Shown here piece after piece: positions 41,369-50,350 of a stretch of 64,000 nucleotides of DNA (position 1 is its first letter; the number at the start of each line of letters is the position of its first letter). Under the pieces are notes generated by a model. The model saw only the letters and a program-made list of their open reading frames with translations, did not search any database and was not told the origin of the DNA. The stretch spans positions 1,757,227-1,821,226 of the forward strand of contig NZ_CP101161.1 of assembly GCF_024298865.1 (NCBI RefSeq), in the 5' to 3' direction. The translations under genes were made by a program, and so were the position numbers. The DNA comes from Halorarius halobius. Its GTDB lineage: Archaea; Halobacteriota; Halobacteria; Halobacteriales; Haloarculaceae.

Positions 41369-42824
41369 GGTTGCGCCACCCCACGACGATGAGCGCGACC
41401 ACCAGCAGCGCGACGGCGGCGCCGACGACGTAGACGACCAGCGGCGTCCCGCCACCGCCCGACTCGGCGTCGACGCTCCGTGATGTCGGCTCGTAGGGGA
41501 CGCTCGCCGCCCGCGTCTGTCGCTTCCCGTCGGCGAGATACGTCACCGACAGCGGAATCTCCGAGACGTTGCCCTCGGCCGTCGCGTACAGGTCGAACGA
41601 GACGAAGTCGCTGGAGGGGACGCTCCCGACGAAGTACTCGCGGTTCGGCGGCGCCCCCTGCACCGCGTCGGTGTCGCGGACGCGGACGACGACGCTGTCG
41701 ACCCGTTCGAGCCCGACGTTGCTCGCGGTGCCCGTGATGTGGAGCTTTCCGGCCTCGCGTTCGACGGTCAGCCCCGTGAGCTCTATCTCCCCGGGGACGG
41801 CCGGCGGCGCGACCACCGCGGAGCGGGCGGTGGCGGTCCCCTCCCGGTCGCCGATGTCGTAACTGGCGGTCAGCGACACGTCCGCGCGGCTCTCGACGCC
41901 CGTGACGTTCACCGCGACCCGGCGGGTCGTCCCCGCGGGGACGGTGCCGACGGCGACGGGCGGCACCGTCCCGTTGGTCGCCGTCCCGCGGACGACGACG
42001 TTCTCCAGGGGTGCGTTCCCGAAGTTGCCGACGGTCACCGGCACCGTGAGCCGGCCGTCTTCGGGCACGTCAGCGTCCAGGGAGACGTCCTGCTCGAGCG
42101 GCTCGAACCGGAGTGCGCCGCCCGAGGTGACCGTCCGTTCGAGCCCGGTCGTCGTGCGGTAGGTGACGGTCACCTGGTAGCCGAACTGACCGGCCTGGCT
42201 CCCCCGGACGTCGAACCTGAACTGCTCGCTGGTGCCGGCCTCGATGCGGGGTGTGCCGTCCGAAATCGGCCGGACGCGCATCGCGTCGCTCGACACGTCG
42301 ACGTCGATGCTCCGTATCTCCCGCTCGAACCCGTTCGAGACGGTGACGTTCACCCGCTCGGGCAGGCCCGCCGTGAGCGTCCCGTCGGTGCCGACCGACA
42401 CCGCGGGATGGTCGTCGCGCACCTGGACCGTCACCGGATACTCCAGCCGGACGACGTCGCCGCTGTCGTCCTCGCCGTACACCTCGATGCGGAACCGTCT
42501 GGTGCCCGACTGCTTGAACGTGAGGTCGAACGGTACCCGGATGCTCGACCCCGGGGTGAGGGTGCCGAGGTCACTGACGCCCCGTCGACCCCGCGCCTCC
42601 TCCTCGGAGAGCCCCTCGATGCGGACCGACCGCACCTCGTACGAGGAGGGGCTCGACTGCTGGGTCACGATGGTCGGTGCTATCGTGATGGTCTCGCCGA
42701 CGACGGCCGGCTCGGGGGTGACCTCGACGCCCTGCACCGCGACCTGGGCGCTCTGGGCACCGACGCCGGCGACGCTCAGCGTCGAGACGACGAGCAGGCC
42801 GGCGAGCAACGTGGCCCGGCGCAT
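41358..42824 (-). CDS. Exported multi-domain beta-sandwich protein with C-terminal anchor
   Basis: A 488-aa protein: signal peptide (residues 4-24), then four to five Ig-like or CARDB-type beta domains (for example VTVSNGFEREIRSIDVDV; VTVGNFGNAPLENVVVRG; ITGTASNVGLERVDSVVVRV), a Gly-rich spacer and one transmembrane helix close to the C-terminus (LVVYVVGAAVALLVVALIVVG). It is anchored with its domains outside. In the operon with a MacB-type ATPase and permease it occupies the place where bacteria have the adaptor MacA, but the domains are different. It may gather substrates for the transporter. Abuts the Yip1-like gene with no gap. Confidence 0.8.
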   Translation of the reverse strand: MRRATLLAGLLVVSTLSVAGVGAQSAQVAVQGVEVTPEPAVVGETITIAPTIVTQQSSPSSYEVRSVRIEGLSEEEARGRRGVSDLGTLTPGSSIRVPFDLTFKQSGTRRFRIEVYGEDDSGDVVRLEYPVTVQVRDDHPAVSVGTDGTLTAGLPERVNVTVSNGFEREIRSIDVDVSSDAMRVRPISDGTPRIEAGTSEQFRFDVRGSQAGQFGYQVTVTYRTTTGLERTVTSGGALRFEPLEQDVSLDADVPEDGRLTVPVTVGNFGNAPLENVVVRGTATNGTVPPVAVGTVPAGTTRRVAVNVTGVESRADVSLTASYDIGDREGTATARSAVVAPPAVPGEIELTGLTVEREAGKLHITGTASNVGLERVDSVVVRVRDTDAVQGAPPNREYFVGSVPSSDFVSFDLYATAEGNVSEIPLSVTYLADGKRQTRAASVPYEPTSRSVDAESGGGGTPLVVYVVGAAVALLVVALIVVGWRNRDD

Positions 42825-43445
42825 CTACAGCACCACCCCGTTGAGCCGCCAGAGGGCGGCGACCACCACGGGCACGGCGACGGTGATGGCGGCCTCCCGG
42901 ACCTCGAGTCCGCGGGCGTGCCTGACGGCGAACGTCCACAGCAACGCCGACCACAGCAGGAACACGACGCCCAAAAGCGCGGCGACCAGGAACTCCGGCC
43001 GGTTCTGGAGTTCCCGGACGAACGCCTGAATCTGCTGGGGGTCGCTCGGGAACGTCACGCCCGAGAACACGACGAACGCGACCACTGCGGAGACGACTGC
43101 CCCGAAGATGGCCGGGATGAACCCCCAACCGACCAGCGCGAACAGGTCGCGGAACGAGCCCTCGGGGTCGTACAGCACCGCCGAAATCACGTAGAACGCG
43201 CCCGCGAACAGGAGCCACCGCACGAACGGGCCGACGAACGCGCCGACGGCGGCGGCGACGTAGCCGACGACGCTGAACGCCTGCGCTTCCTCCGGGAGCG
43301 CCGCAAACGTCGCCTGGATGGACGGGACGGCGCCGACGGCACCCACGAGGCCGATGACCAGCATGATGCCGACCGGGGGGACCAACCCTGGCTCCGACGA
43401 GCGTCGCTCGAAGAACTCGTCGGGATTGAACAGAACGTCTAACAT
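42825..43445 (-). CDS. Yip1-family membrane protein, copy 1
   Basis: A 206-aa protein with five helices and the Yip1 layout: soluble start LDVLFNPDEFFERRSSEPGL, helix, long spacer, and the central FRDLFALVGWGFIPAIFGAVV. A paralogue lies at 57265-57894 with the same central block (FRDLFTLVGWGFAPRVVASLV). First gene of the ABC operon, divergent from the histidine kinase; an AT-rich TGTAAATTGAAG on the minus strand near 43475-43486 is the likely promoter. Prokaryotic Yip1 proteins have no settled function. Confidence 0.8.
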   Translation of the reverse strand: MLDVLFNPDEFFERRSSEPGLVPPVGIMLVIGLVGAVGAVPSIQATFAALPEEAQAFSVVGYVAAAVGAFVGPFVRWLLFAGAFYVISAVLYDPEGSFRDLFALVGWGFIPAIFGAVVSAVVAFVVFSGVTFPSDPQQIQAFVRELQNRPEFLVAALLGVVFLLWSALLWTFAVRHARGLEVREAAITVAVPVVVAALWRLNGVVL

Positions 43446-43616
43446 ACCTGCCTTTGCGCCCCACCTTACTTCAATTTACATACACGAGACGGCCGTCGCC
43501 GCCGGGCGCTCCACGCCGACGGCCGGTCGCCGGCCCTCCGGGGGTATCGCGGCGGCGTCGAACCGGCGAGGTAGCTCACGGGCGGGATTTTTACTGCTGG
43601 CCACGGATACGAGTGT

Positions 43617-46600
43617 ATGGCTGGGGGGATTCGGGTACTGCATATCGACGACGAGCCGGGGTTCGCGGAGATGGCCGCGGTCCACACCGAGCGCGAGGAC
43701 GACCGGCTCAGCGTCGAGGCGGCGACCAGCGCCAGCGAGGGGCTCGAACGCTTCCGCGAGGGAGGGTTCGACTGTCTCGTCGCCGACCACGACATGCCCG
43801 GACAGACCGGTATCGAACTGCTGGAGACCGTCCGGGAGACCCATCCGGACCTGCCGTTCATCCTGTTCACCGGGAAAGGGAGCGAGGACGTCGCGGAGCG
43901 GGCCATCTCGGCGGGGGTCACCGACTACCTCCAGAAACGCGGCGGCACCGAGCAGTACGCCCTCCTCGCCAACCGCATCACGAACGCAGTCGAGCGCTAC
44001 CGTCTCGAACGCGAGAGCGAACGGACTCGCGGGCAACTGGAGGCCATCCTCGACCACTCGGCGGACGCCATCGTCACCGTCGACGCCGACAGCCGCATCC
44101 GGTTTGCCAACGCCGCCGTCAAGGAGCTGTTCGGCCACGACCCGGCCGATATTCGTGGTCAGCGGCTGACGCGACTGATGCCGCCCCGCGAGCGCGAGGC
44201 ACATCTCGATGCGGTCGCCCGGTATCTGGACACCGGCGAACGGACGATGGACTGGTCGGACGCCGAGTTCGTCGGGCAACGTGCCGACGGCACCGAGCTT
44301 CCGCTGTCGGTGTCGTTCGGCGAGTTCGAGCAGGACGGCCAGCGGCGGTTCATCGGCATCATGCGTGACATCTCCGAGCGAACCCAGCTAGCGACGGAAC
44401 TGCGCCAGCGCGAAGCGCAGTTTCGACAGTTGGCCGAGCATATCGACGAGGTGGTCTGGATGTCGGACCTCGACGCCGAGGGGCCGTCCTACGTCAACCC
44501 CGCGTTCGAGGAGATATGGGGCCGTCCGCCCGAGACGCTGTACGAGGGGTCGACGCGCTTCCTCGAGACGGTGCATCCGGCCGACCGCGACCGAATCGAG
44601 GCCGCACTCGACACCCGCACGTCGGGCGAGTACGACGAGACGTACCGCATCGTCCGCCCGGACGGCGAGGTCCGGTGGGTACGCGACCGGGCCGTCCCCG
44701 TCGAGAACGACGCCGGCGAGACCGTCCGGGTCGTCGGTATCGCCTCCGACGTCACCGAGCGCACCGAACAGATGCGCCGCTTGGAGACGCTCGTCAGCAA
44801 CCTCCCCGGCGTCACCTACCGATGCCGGAACGACCGCGCGTGGCCGATGGAGTTCGTCCGCGGCGAGTGCGAGTCGCTCACCGGCTACACCCCCGAGGAA
44901 ATCGAGGACGGCAGTGTCATGTGGGGGGAGGACATCATCCACCCGGACGACCGCGAGGCGGTGTGGAACAGCGTGCAGGACGCGCTCGACGCCGGCGAGA
45001 GCTTCGAGGTCACCTACCGCATCCGCACTGCGGACGGCGCCGTGCGGTGGGTCTGGGAGCGCGGCCGGGCGGTGGACGTGACGGCCGGTGACAGCCGCGT
45101 CCTCGAGGGGTTCGTCACCGACATCACGGCCCACAAGCGACGCGAACAGCAACTCGAGGAGGTGAACACGGTGCTGTCGACGCTCGTCGAGACGCTTCCG
45201 GTCGGCGTGCTCGCGGAGGACGACGCCCGCGAGGTGATGGTCGTCAACCGGCACCTGTTCGACCTGCTCGACCTCGACGGCTCGCCGGAGGCGGCCGTCG
45301 GCGACGACTGCGAGCGGCTGGCCGACGAGGTCAGCGACCAGTTCGACGACCCGGCGGCGTTCGTCGACCGCATCGACGCCATCATCGGGGCTGGCGACCC
45401 GGTCGACGACGAGACGCTGTCCCGTGGAGACGGCCGGACGTTCCAGCGGAGCTACCGGCCGCTCGACCTCGAGGACGGCGACGGCCACCTCTGGGTGTAC
45501 CGCGACGTCACCGAGCGGACGGAGCGGGAACAGGCGCTCGAGGGGCTGACGCACCGGCTGGAGTCGCTCCACCGCGCGACCGGCGACCTGCTTGCCGCCG
45601 AGACGCACGCCGAGGTCGCCGACATCGGGGTCACCGTGGCCGCGGAGATGCTCGGACTGGAGGCGAACGCCATCCACCGCTACGACGACGACCGGGCGGC
45701 GCTCGTCCCGGTCGCCTCGACGGAGCTCGTCCGCGAGCTCGTCGGCGAGCCGCCGACGTTCACGGCCGGCGACAGCATCGCGTGGCGGACGTACCAGCGG
45801 GGGGAGGCGGTCGCGCTCGACGACGTCCACGCGGACGACGACGTCTACAACCCGGCGTCGGCGATTCAGAGCGAACTGCAGGTCCCCATCGGCGACCACG
45901 GCATCCTCATCGCCGGCTCGCCGACGGCCGCCGCGTTCGACGAGCAGGACCGACTCCTCGGGGAACTGCTGGCCGGCAACATCGAGGTGGCGTTCGACCA
46001 ACTCGAGCGGACCGAACAGCTCCGGGAGCGGGAACGCGAGTTGACCCGGCAGAACGACCGGCTGGCGGAGTTCACGAGCGTCGTCTCCCACGACCTCCGC
46101 AACCCGCTGAACGTCGCCTCCGGGCGGCTGGAGCTGGCCCGCGAGGAGTGCGACTCAGAGCATCTGGACGCGGTCGGGCGAGCCCACGACCGGATGGAGG
46201 CGCTCGTCGAGGACCTGCTGACGCTGGCACGGGAGGGCGGGACGATCACCGAGGTCACCGAGATCGACGTGGCGACGTTCGCGCAGTCCTGCTGGGAGAA
46301 CGTCGCGACCGGCGACGCCACGCTCGTCGTCGACACCGACGCGACGATTCGCGGCGACGGGAGCCGGCTGAAACAGCTGTTCGAGAACCTCGTCCGCAAC
46401 AGCGTCGAACACGGCGGCGACGACGTGACCGTGACGGTCGGCGACTGCGAGGACGGGTTCTACGTCGCCGACGACGGCCCCGGCATCCCGCCCAACGAGC
46501 GCGACCAGGTGTTCGAGGCCGGCTACTCGACCCAGCCCGAGGGGACCGGGTTCGGGCTGAGCATCGTCCGGCAGGTCGCGGAGGCACACGGCTGGTCGGT

Positions 46601-46670
46601 CCGCGTGACCGACGGGCCGGACGGAGGCGCCCGCTTCGAGATAACTGGCGTCGAACGCGTCGGCCAGTAG
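43617..46670 (+). CDS. Receiver-PAS-GAF sensor histidine kinase
   Basis: A 1017-aa cytoplasmic kinase without membrane helices. Order: receiver domain (1-125; acidic pair 11-12, phospho-acceptor Asp57 in VADHDMPG, FTGKG), four PAS segments (about 138-250, 265-385, 390-505 and 515-640; several end in the PAC motif, such as RWVRDRAVPVEND and RWVWERGRAVDV), GAF domain (645-795), then the kinase core with phospho-acceptor His825 in SVVSHDLRNPL, N-box LFENLVRNSVEHG, G1 VADDGPGIPPNE and G2 GTGFGLSIVRQ. This is a hybrid of the type abundant in haloarchaea for light, redox and energy sensing. No partner response regulator adjoins it; a TATA-like ATTTTTACT lies 22-30 nt before the ATG. Confidence 0.92.
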   Translation: MAGGIRVLHIDDEPGFAEMAAVHTEREDDRLSVEAATSASEGLERFREGGFDCLVADHDMPGQTGIELLETVRETHPDLPFILFTGKGSEDVAERAISAGVTDYLQKRGGTEQYALLANRITNAVERYRLERESERTRGQLEAILDHSADAIVTVDADSRIRFANAAVKELFGHDPADIRGQRLTRLMPPREREAHLDAVARYLDTGERTMDWSDAEFVGQRADGTELPLSVSFGEFEQDGQRRFIGIMRDISERTQLATELRQREAQFRQLAEHIDEVVWMSDLDAEGPSYVNPAFEEIWGRPPETLYEGSTRFLETVHPADRDRIEAALDTRTSGEYDETYRIVRPDGEVRWVRDRAVPVENDAGETVRVVGIASDVTERTEQMRRLETLVSNLPGVTYRCRNDRAWPMEFVRGECESLTGYTPEEIEDGSVMWGEDIIHPDDREAVWNSVQDALDAGESFEVTYRIRTADGAVRWVWERGRAVDVTAGDSRVLEGFVTDITAHKRREQQLEEVNTVLSTLVETLPVGVLAEDDAREVMVVNRHLFDLLDLDGSPEAAVGDDCERLADEVSDQFDDPAAFVDRIDAIIGAGDPVDDETLSRGDGRTFQRSYRPLDLEDGDGHLWVYRDVTERTEREQALEGLTHRLESLHRATGDLLAAETHAEVADIGVTVAAEMLGLEANAIHRYDDDRAALVPVASTELVRELVGEPPTFTAGDSIAWRTYQRGEAVALDDVHADDDVYNPASAIQSELQVPIGDHGILIAGSPTAAAFDEQDRLLGELLAGNIEVAFDQLERTEQLRERERELTRQNDRLAEFTSVVSHDLRNPLNVASGRLELAREECDSEHLDAVGRAHDRMEALVEDLLTLAREGGTITEVTEIDVATFAQSCWENVATGDATLVVDTDATIRGDGSRLKQLFENLVRNSVEHGGDDVTVTVGDCEDGFYVADDGPGIPPNERDQVFEAGYSTQPEGTGFGLSIVRQVAEAHGWSVRVTDGPDGGARFEITGVERVGQ

Positions 46671-46680
46671 GCGGCCGTGG

Positions 46681-47460
46681 TCAGCCGACGTATCGAGCGA
46701 GCGTGCCGTCGACGCGCCGGGTGAGCGTGCCGCCGACGAGCAGTCGCGCCCACTGGCCACAGAGCCACGCGGCGCCGTTCAGGAGGTTGAGCGCGACGAC
46801 GAGCGCGACCACGCCCAGCGCCGACATCGCCACGGCGTCGGCCAGCGTCGTCACCTGCCATGAGGTGAGCCGCACCACAAAGGAGACGCCGACGAGCAGT
46901 TCGTTCCAGGGGACGTACAGCGACAGCTCGCGGCTCACGTCGGTCGGCAGGAACAGCCCGACGGTCACGCCGGGCTGGTCGTAGAACAGCGGCGTCGCAA
47001 CGAGCACGACGGCGGGGACCAGAAGCACCATCAGGAGCGTGAACGCCGCGATGCCGACCGCCAGTTTGGTGGCGAGATACACCAGCCCGAGCCAGACCGC
47101 CGGGTCGAGCAGGAGCCCGGTCACCTGCTCGCGGAGGTCGTCGCCGTCGCGGAACTTCCAGTCGGGCGCCTCGATGTCGACCCCGACCAGTGCCCCGGTG
47201 AGCCGCCGCTCGACGGTCACGAGCCCGACCGTCGTCGCCAGCAGGCCGACGAACAGCGCGACGCCCACCAGCAGTATCGCCAGCCCGACGCTCAGCGACA
47301 GCCCCACGACGACGACCACGAAGTAGGCGATGCCCAGCGGGAACGACAGCGCGAGATACGCGAGGTTGCCGTACGTCCGCGGGCGCACCGGCGCCGTGGC
47401 GACGCTCCGCAGGGAGGGGCGCGGCACCGACGAGCGGAGACGGGCGAGGACCTCGGACAT
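46681..47460 (-). CDS. Sensor-domain membrane protein, copy 1
   Basis: A 259-aa protein with four to five helices. The start VRPRTYGNLAYLALSFPLGIAYFVVVVVGLSLSVGL is the marker of the putative sensor domain (PF13796-like) often attached to kinases, here free-standing. A shorter paralogue lies at 48674-49366. It ends 10 nt from the convergent histidine kinase gene, an arrangement that suggests a functional link, though the transcripts oppose each other. It lies opposite the HTH operon at 47607; the gap holds TATA-like elements for both directions (GTATAAAT near 47493-47500 on the complementary side). Confidence 0.78.
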   Translation of the reverse strand: MSEVLARLRSSVPRPSLRSVATAPVRPRTYGNLAYLALSFPLGIAYFVVVVVGLSLSVGLAILLVGVALFVGLLATTVGLVTVERRLTGALVGVDIEAPDWKFRDGDDLREQVTGLLLDPAVWLGLVYLATKLAVGIAAFTLLMVLLVPAVVLVATPLFYDQPGVTVGLFLPTDVSRELSLYVPWNELLVGVSFVVRLTSWQVTTLADAVAMSALGVVALVVALNLLNGAAWLCGQWARLLVGGTLTRRVDGTLARYVG

Positions 47461-47606
47461 CCGTGTCGTCCGTATCACACGTCCTCTGAAGTATAAATCT
47501 CCGGTAGTGAGCGGCCACCGCGAGCGGCGCGTGACGGGGAATCCGTCGGCAATCGGGCGGTCGGTGACCGCAACCATTTTTCAGAGGGCGGGGCGAAGCG
47601 CCGTCG

Positions 47607-47966
47607 ATGAGTTCGGGCGAGCGGCGCGACGACGAGGAGGAGATATACGCGCTCCTCGACGACGACTACGCCCGCCGCATCCTCGTGGAGACGTACGAGG
47701 ACGCCCGGTCGGCGGAGGCGCTGAGCGACGCCTGCGGCGCCTCCGAGTCGACCATCTACCGCCGTGTCGAGCGGCTCCGCGAGCGCGACCTGCTGGAGGG
47801 GGTCCAGCGGCTCGACCCCGGCGGCCACCACCACGAGGTGTACGCCGCCCGGCTCGAGCGGGTGACGGTCGAACTCACCGACGACGGGTTCGTCGTCGAG
47901 GTGGACCGGGCCGACGAGAACGCCGCCGACCGCTTCACGCGACTGTACGAGGAGCTCTCCGGATGA
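47607..47966 (+). CDS. Winged-helix (ArsR-like) regulator
   Basis: A 119-aa regulator. Helices DDDYARRILVETYEDARSA and recognition helix CGASESTIYRRVERLRERDLLEG with a wing LDPGGHHHEVYAARLERV form an ArsR-like winged helix. The wing's GGHHHE might contact metal, but no ArsR metal site is complete. An ATTTTTC element lies about 28 nt before the ATG. It overlaps the next membrane gene by 4 nt (ATGA); this HTH plus small membrane proteins layout recurs in haloarchaea (DUF7521 neighbours). Confidence 0.8.
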   Translation: MSSGERRDDEEEIYALLDDDYARRILVETYEDARSAEALSDACGASESTIYRRVERLRERDLLEGVQRLDPGGHHHEVYAARLERVTVELTDDGFVVEVDRADENAADRFTRLYEELSG

Positions 47967-48319
47967 TACCCCGAGCCACCGCCACGGCGCTCGCCGCGGC
48001 CGCCAGCGGCGGGACCGCGCAGGTGGACGTGGTCGGCGGCGCCGCGCCGACGGCGCTTGCGGCCATCGCCGTGTTCCTCGCCGCGGTCGTGCTGTCGGTG
48101 GTCGTCACCTACCGCTACGCCCGCGGCTACCTGCGGACGCGCCAGCGGCCCCTGCTGTTGCTCACGGTGGGGATGTTACTGCTCGCGCCCGCCCCGATGT
48201 TCCTCCGGCTCGCGCTCGGCAACGCCGCGGCCGTCTCCGCGGCCGAGCGGACGCTCGCCGTGACCGCCAGCAAACTGTGTGGCCTGCTCGTCATCCTCTC
48301 GGTGGTGCATCGCTCGTGA
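47963..48319 (+). CDS. Small three-helix membrane protein (DUF7521-like)
   Basis: A 118-aa membrane protein with three helices: one starting about residue 29 (ALAAIAVFLAAVVLSVVVTYRYA), one at RPLLLLTVGMLLLAPAPMFL, and one near the end (LAVTASKLCGLLVILSVVHR). The spacing and the YARGYLRTRQRP loop match the next gene product (YRGYRRND loop), so the two are distant paralogues in tandem. Overlaps both neighbours (ATGA before, GTGA after), so the three genes are translated as a unit. Function unknown; likely senses or transmits a membrane signal to the HTH protein. Confidence 0.7.
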   Translation: MIPRATATALAAAASGGTAQVDVVGGAAPTALAAIAVFLAAVVLSVVVTYRYARGYLRTRQRPLLLLTVGMLLLAPAPMFLRLALGNAAAVSAAERTLAVTASKLCGLLVILSVVHRS

Positions 48320-48585
48320 CGCTCGAGACCGTCACCACGGCCGCGGCCGCGCTCACGGCGCTGGTGGGCGCGTACGTCACCTATCTCGCCTACCGGGGCT
48401 ACCGCCGCAACGACAGCGAGACGATGCGGGCGCTCGCGGTCGGCGTCCTGCTCATCGCGGTCGTCCCGTATCTCGTCAGCGTCGTCGCCGCGCCGCTGGT
48501 AGGGCTAACCGACGCGCAGGCGCTTCTGGCGGTGACGCTGTCGCACACGCTCGGGCTGGTCGCCATCTACCGGTCGTTCGGCTGA
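48316..48585 (+). CDS. Small membrane protein of the DUF7521 type
   Basis: An 89-aa membrane protein with three helices (TTAAAALTALVGAYVTYLAYRGYRRND, RALAVGVLLIAVVPYLVSVV, LLAVTLSHTLGLVAIYRSFG), a pattern I recall from haloarchaeal DUF7521 proteins. Start is GTG, overlapping the previous stop in GTGA. It is the last gene of the regulator operon. Confidence 0.72.
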   Translation: MTLETVTTAAAALTALVGAYVTYLAYRGYRRNDSETMRALAVGVLLIAVVPYLVSVVAAPLVGLTDAQALLAVTLSHTLGLVAIYRSFG

Positions 48586-48641
48586 CTCGTTCTCCTACTT
48601 GAATCTTGGGGCCAGTCGCCGGCTCGGCAGTCGGCTGTCGG

Positions 48642-48647
48642 TTTATA
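48642..48647 (+). promoter_or_regulatory. TATA element for sensor-domain copy 2
   Basis: TTTATA 27-32 nt before the GTG at 48674. It supports a leaderless start there and excludes longer in-frame starts. Confidence 0.6.
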
Positions 48648-48673
48648 CGGGTATCGCCCTCCAAGCCGTAGTC

Positions 48674-49366
48674 GTGACGACGACCCACTCCCCGAGCGGT
48701 CCCGTCGACGCCCTCCGCGGGTTCCTCGGCGTGCCGCTCCGTGCACAGACGTACCGCAACCTCGCGTACCTCGCGCTGGCGTTCCCGCTGGGGCTCGTCT
48801 ACTTCGTCGGGCTCTCGGTCGGCCTGTCGACCGGCATCGGTCTCACGGTCACGCTGGTCGGCCTCCCGCTGCTGCTGGTGACGGTTCTCGCGGCGGCGGC
48901 GGCGGCCGGCTTCGAGGCGCGGCTCGCGACCTGGCTCGTCGGCGTCGACGCGACGCCGCCGGCCGCGCTGGGCGACCTCGACGGCGCGTTCGAGAGCGTC
49001 GACGGGTTCATCGAGGCGACGAAGCGCCTGCTGACCGCGCCGACGACCTGGACGGGCGTGCTGCTCGTCGCGCTGAAGTTCGCGTTCGGCGTCGTGGCGT
49101 TCACGGCGCTCGTCTCGGCGACCGCCGTCGCCGGCACGTTGCTGGCGGCGCCGTTCCTGTACGACGCCGCGGGCATCAGCTACTCGGTCGGCCCGTACGC
49201 CATCGAGACGCTCGGTGCGGCGCTCGCGACCACCGGCCTCGGCGTGCTGGTGACGCTGGTGTCGCTCCACCTGCTCAACGGGCTGGCGAAGCTCGGCGGG
49301 TTCACCACCGCCGTCCTGCTGGGCGACGACCCGACCGAAAGCGAGACCACGCCCGACGGCGCGTGA
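48674..49366 (+). CDS. Sensor-domain membrane protein, copy 2
   Basis: A 230-aa paralogue of the product of 46681-47460: RAQTYRNLAYLALAFPLGLVYFVGLSVGLSTGIGL against RPRTYGNLAYLALSFPLGIAYFVVVVVGLSLSVGL. It has four to five helices and an acidic tail. It is free-standing with no kinase domain. The GTG start is decided by the TATA element. It is followed after 22 nt by the beta-helix lipoprotein gene on the same strand, so the pair is likely one operon: a membrane sensor and an external adhesin-like protein. Confidence 0.78.
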   Translation: MTTTHSPSGPVDALRGFLGVPLRAQTYRNLAYLALAFPLGLVYFVGLSVGLSTGIGLTVTLVGLPLLLVTVLAAAAAAGFEARLATWLVGVDATPPAALGDLDGAFESVDGFIEATKRLLTAPTTWTGVLLVALKFAFGVVAFTALVSATAVAGTLLAAPFLYDAAGISYSVGPYAIETLGAALATTGLGVLVTLVSLHLLNGLAKLGGFTTAVLLGDDPTESETTPDGA

Positions 49367-49388
49367 GCCCGTCGTCCCCTCACCCACC

Positions 49389-50303
49389 ATGTCACCTACC
49401 CCTGACCCCGCTGACGCATCCGACGACGACCGGACGCTCTCGCGACGCCGCCTGCTCGGGGCGGCCGCCGCGGTCGGCGCCACCGGTCTCGCCGGCTGTA
49501 CCGGCACGTTCGTCCGTATCGAATCCGCCGAGACGACCGTCGAGCGCCGGTTCGACGCCGCCGACCTCGCCCGCCTCCGCGTCGCCGAGGCCGACGACGA
49601 CGTGAGCGTCGAGCGAACCGACGGCGACGCCGTCGTCGTCCGGGCCCACAAGCGGGCCCGCGGCGAGACCGACCCCTCGGAGTTCGGGCTCCGGGCCGAC
49701 GTCGACGGCGACACGCTCCGGGTCGGCACCCGGAAACCGACCGTCGTCGGCGTCGGCGGCGACAGTATCGACCTCGAACTCGAGGTGCCCGAGTCGGTGG
49801 CGGTCGACCGCGTCCACACCGACGACGGCTCGGTCGCGCTCCGGTCGGTCGGCGGCGACCCGACCGTCGAGAGCGGCGACGGCGACCTGGCAGTCTACGG
49901 GGCCACCGGCGCGATCACCGCGACCACCGACGACGGCGAGGTGGCCATCGAGGGTACGGCCGGCCCCGTCACGGCCCGCTCGGACGACGGCGACGTCGTG
50001 GTCCACGACCCCGGGTCGGTCCGCGAGGTCCGGTCGCACGACGGCGAGGTGGTCGCGTCGGTGCCGGCCGTCGACGGCTCGGCGGTCGTCGCCTCCGACG
50101 ACGGCGACGTGACGGTCACGCTCGGCGACGCCCTCGACGCCGCCGTCGAGGTGACGACCGACGACGGCCGGGTGACGGTCGCCGGCGGTCTCGACGACGT
50201 TGAGGCGGCCGCCGAGAGCCGCGTCACCGGCACCGTCGGCGACGGCACGAACGACCTCCGAATCCACTCCGGCGACGGCGACGTGACGGTCACATCGCTG
50301 TAG
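49389..50303 (+). CDS. Tat lipoprotein with DUF4097-like beta-helix
   Basis: A 304-aa exported protein. Tat motif SRRRLLGAAAAVGATGLAGC with the lipobox Cys at residue 37, then a right-handed beta-helix built from short repeats carrying DDG (VHTDDGSVAL, TATTDDGEVAI, TARSDDGDVVV, EVRSHDGEVVAS, TVASDDGDVTV). This is the DUF4097/putative-adhesin pattern. The regular Asp pairs on turns could bind calcium. Found next to the sensor-domain protein, as in bacterial DUF4097-PspC-sensor clusters. The role is probably in envelope homeostasis. Confidence 0.82.
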   Translation: MSPTPDPADASDDDRTLSRRRLLGAAAAVGATGLAGCTGTFVRIESAETTVERRFDAADLARLRVAEADDDVSVERTDGDAVVVRAHKRARGETDPSEFGLRADVDGDTLRVGTRKPTVVGVGGDSIDLELEVPESVAVDRVHTDDGSVALRSVGGDPTVESGDGDLAVYGATGAITATTDDGEVAIEGTAGPVTARSDDGDVVVHDPGSVREVRSHDGEVVASVPAVDGSAVVASDDGDVTVTLGDALDAAVEVTTDDGRVTVAGGLDDVEAAAESRVTGTVGDGTNDLRIHSGDGDVTVTSL

Positions 50304-50350
50304 CACCCGGGACACGACGTTTTTTGCCGACACGCCACCACGGGCGAGTC

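Noticed and set aside
49800..50290. DNA-level tandem repeats in the beta-helix lipoprotein
   Set aside because: Repetition is at the protein turn level (DDG motifs) and not a regular DNA unit.
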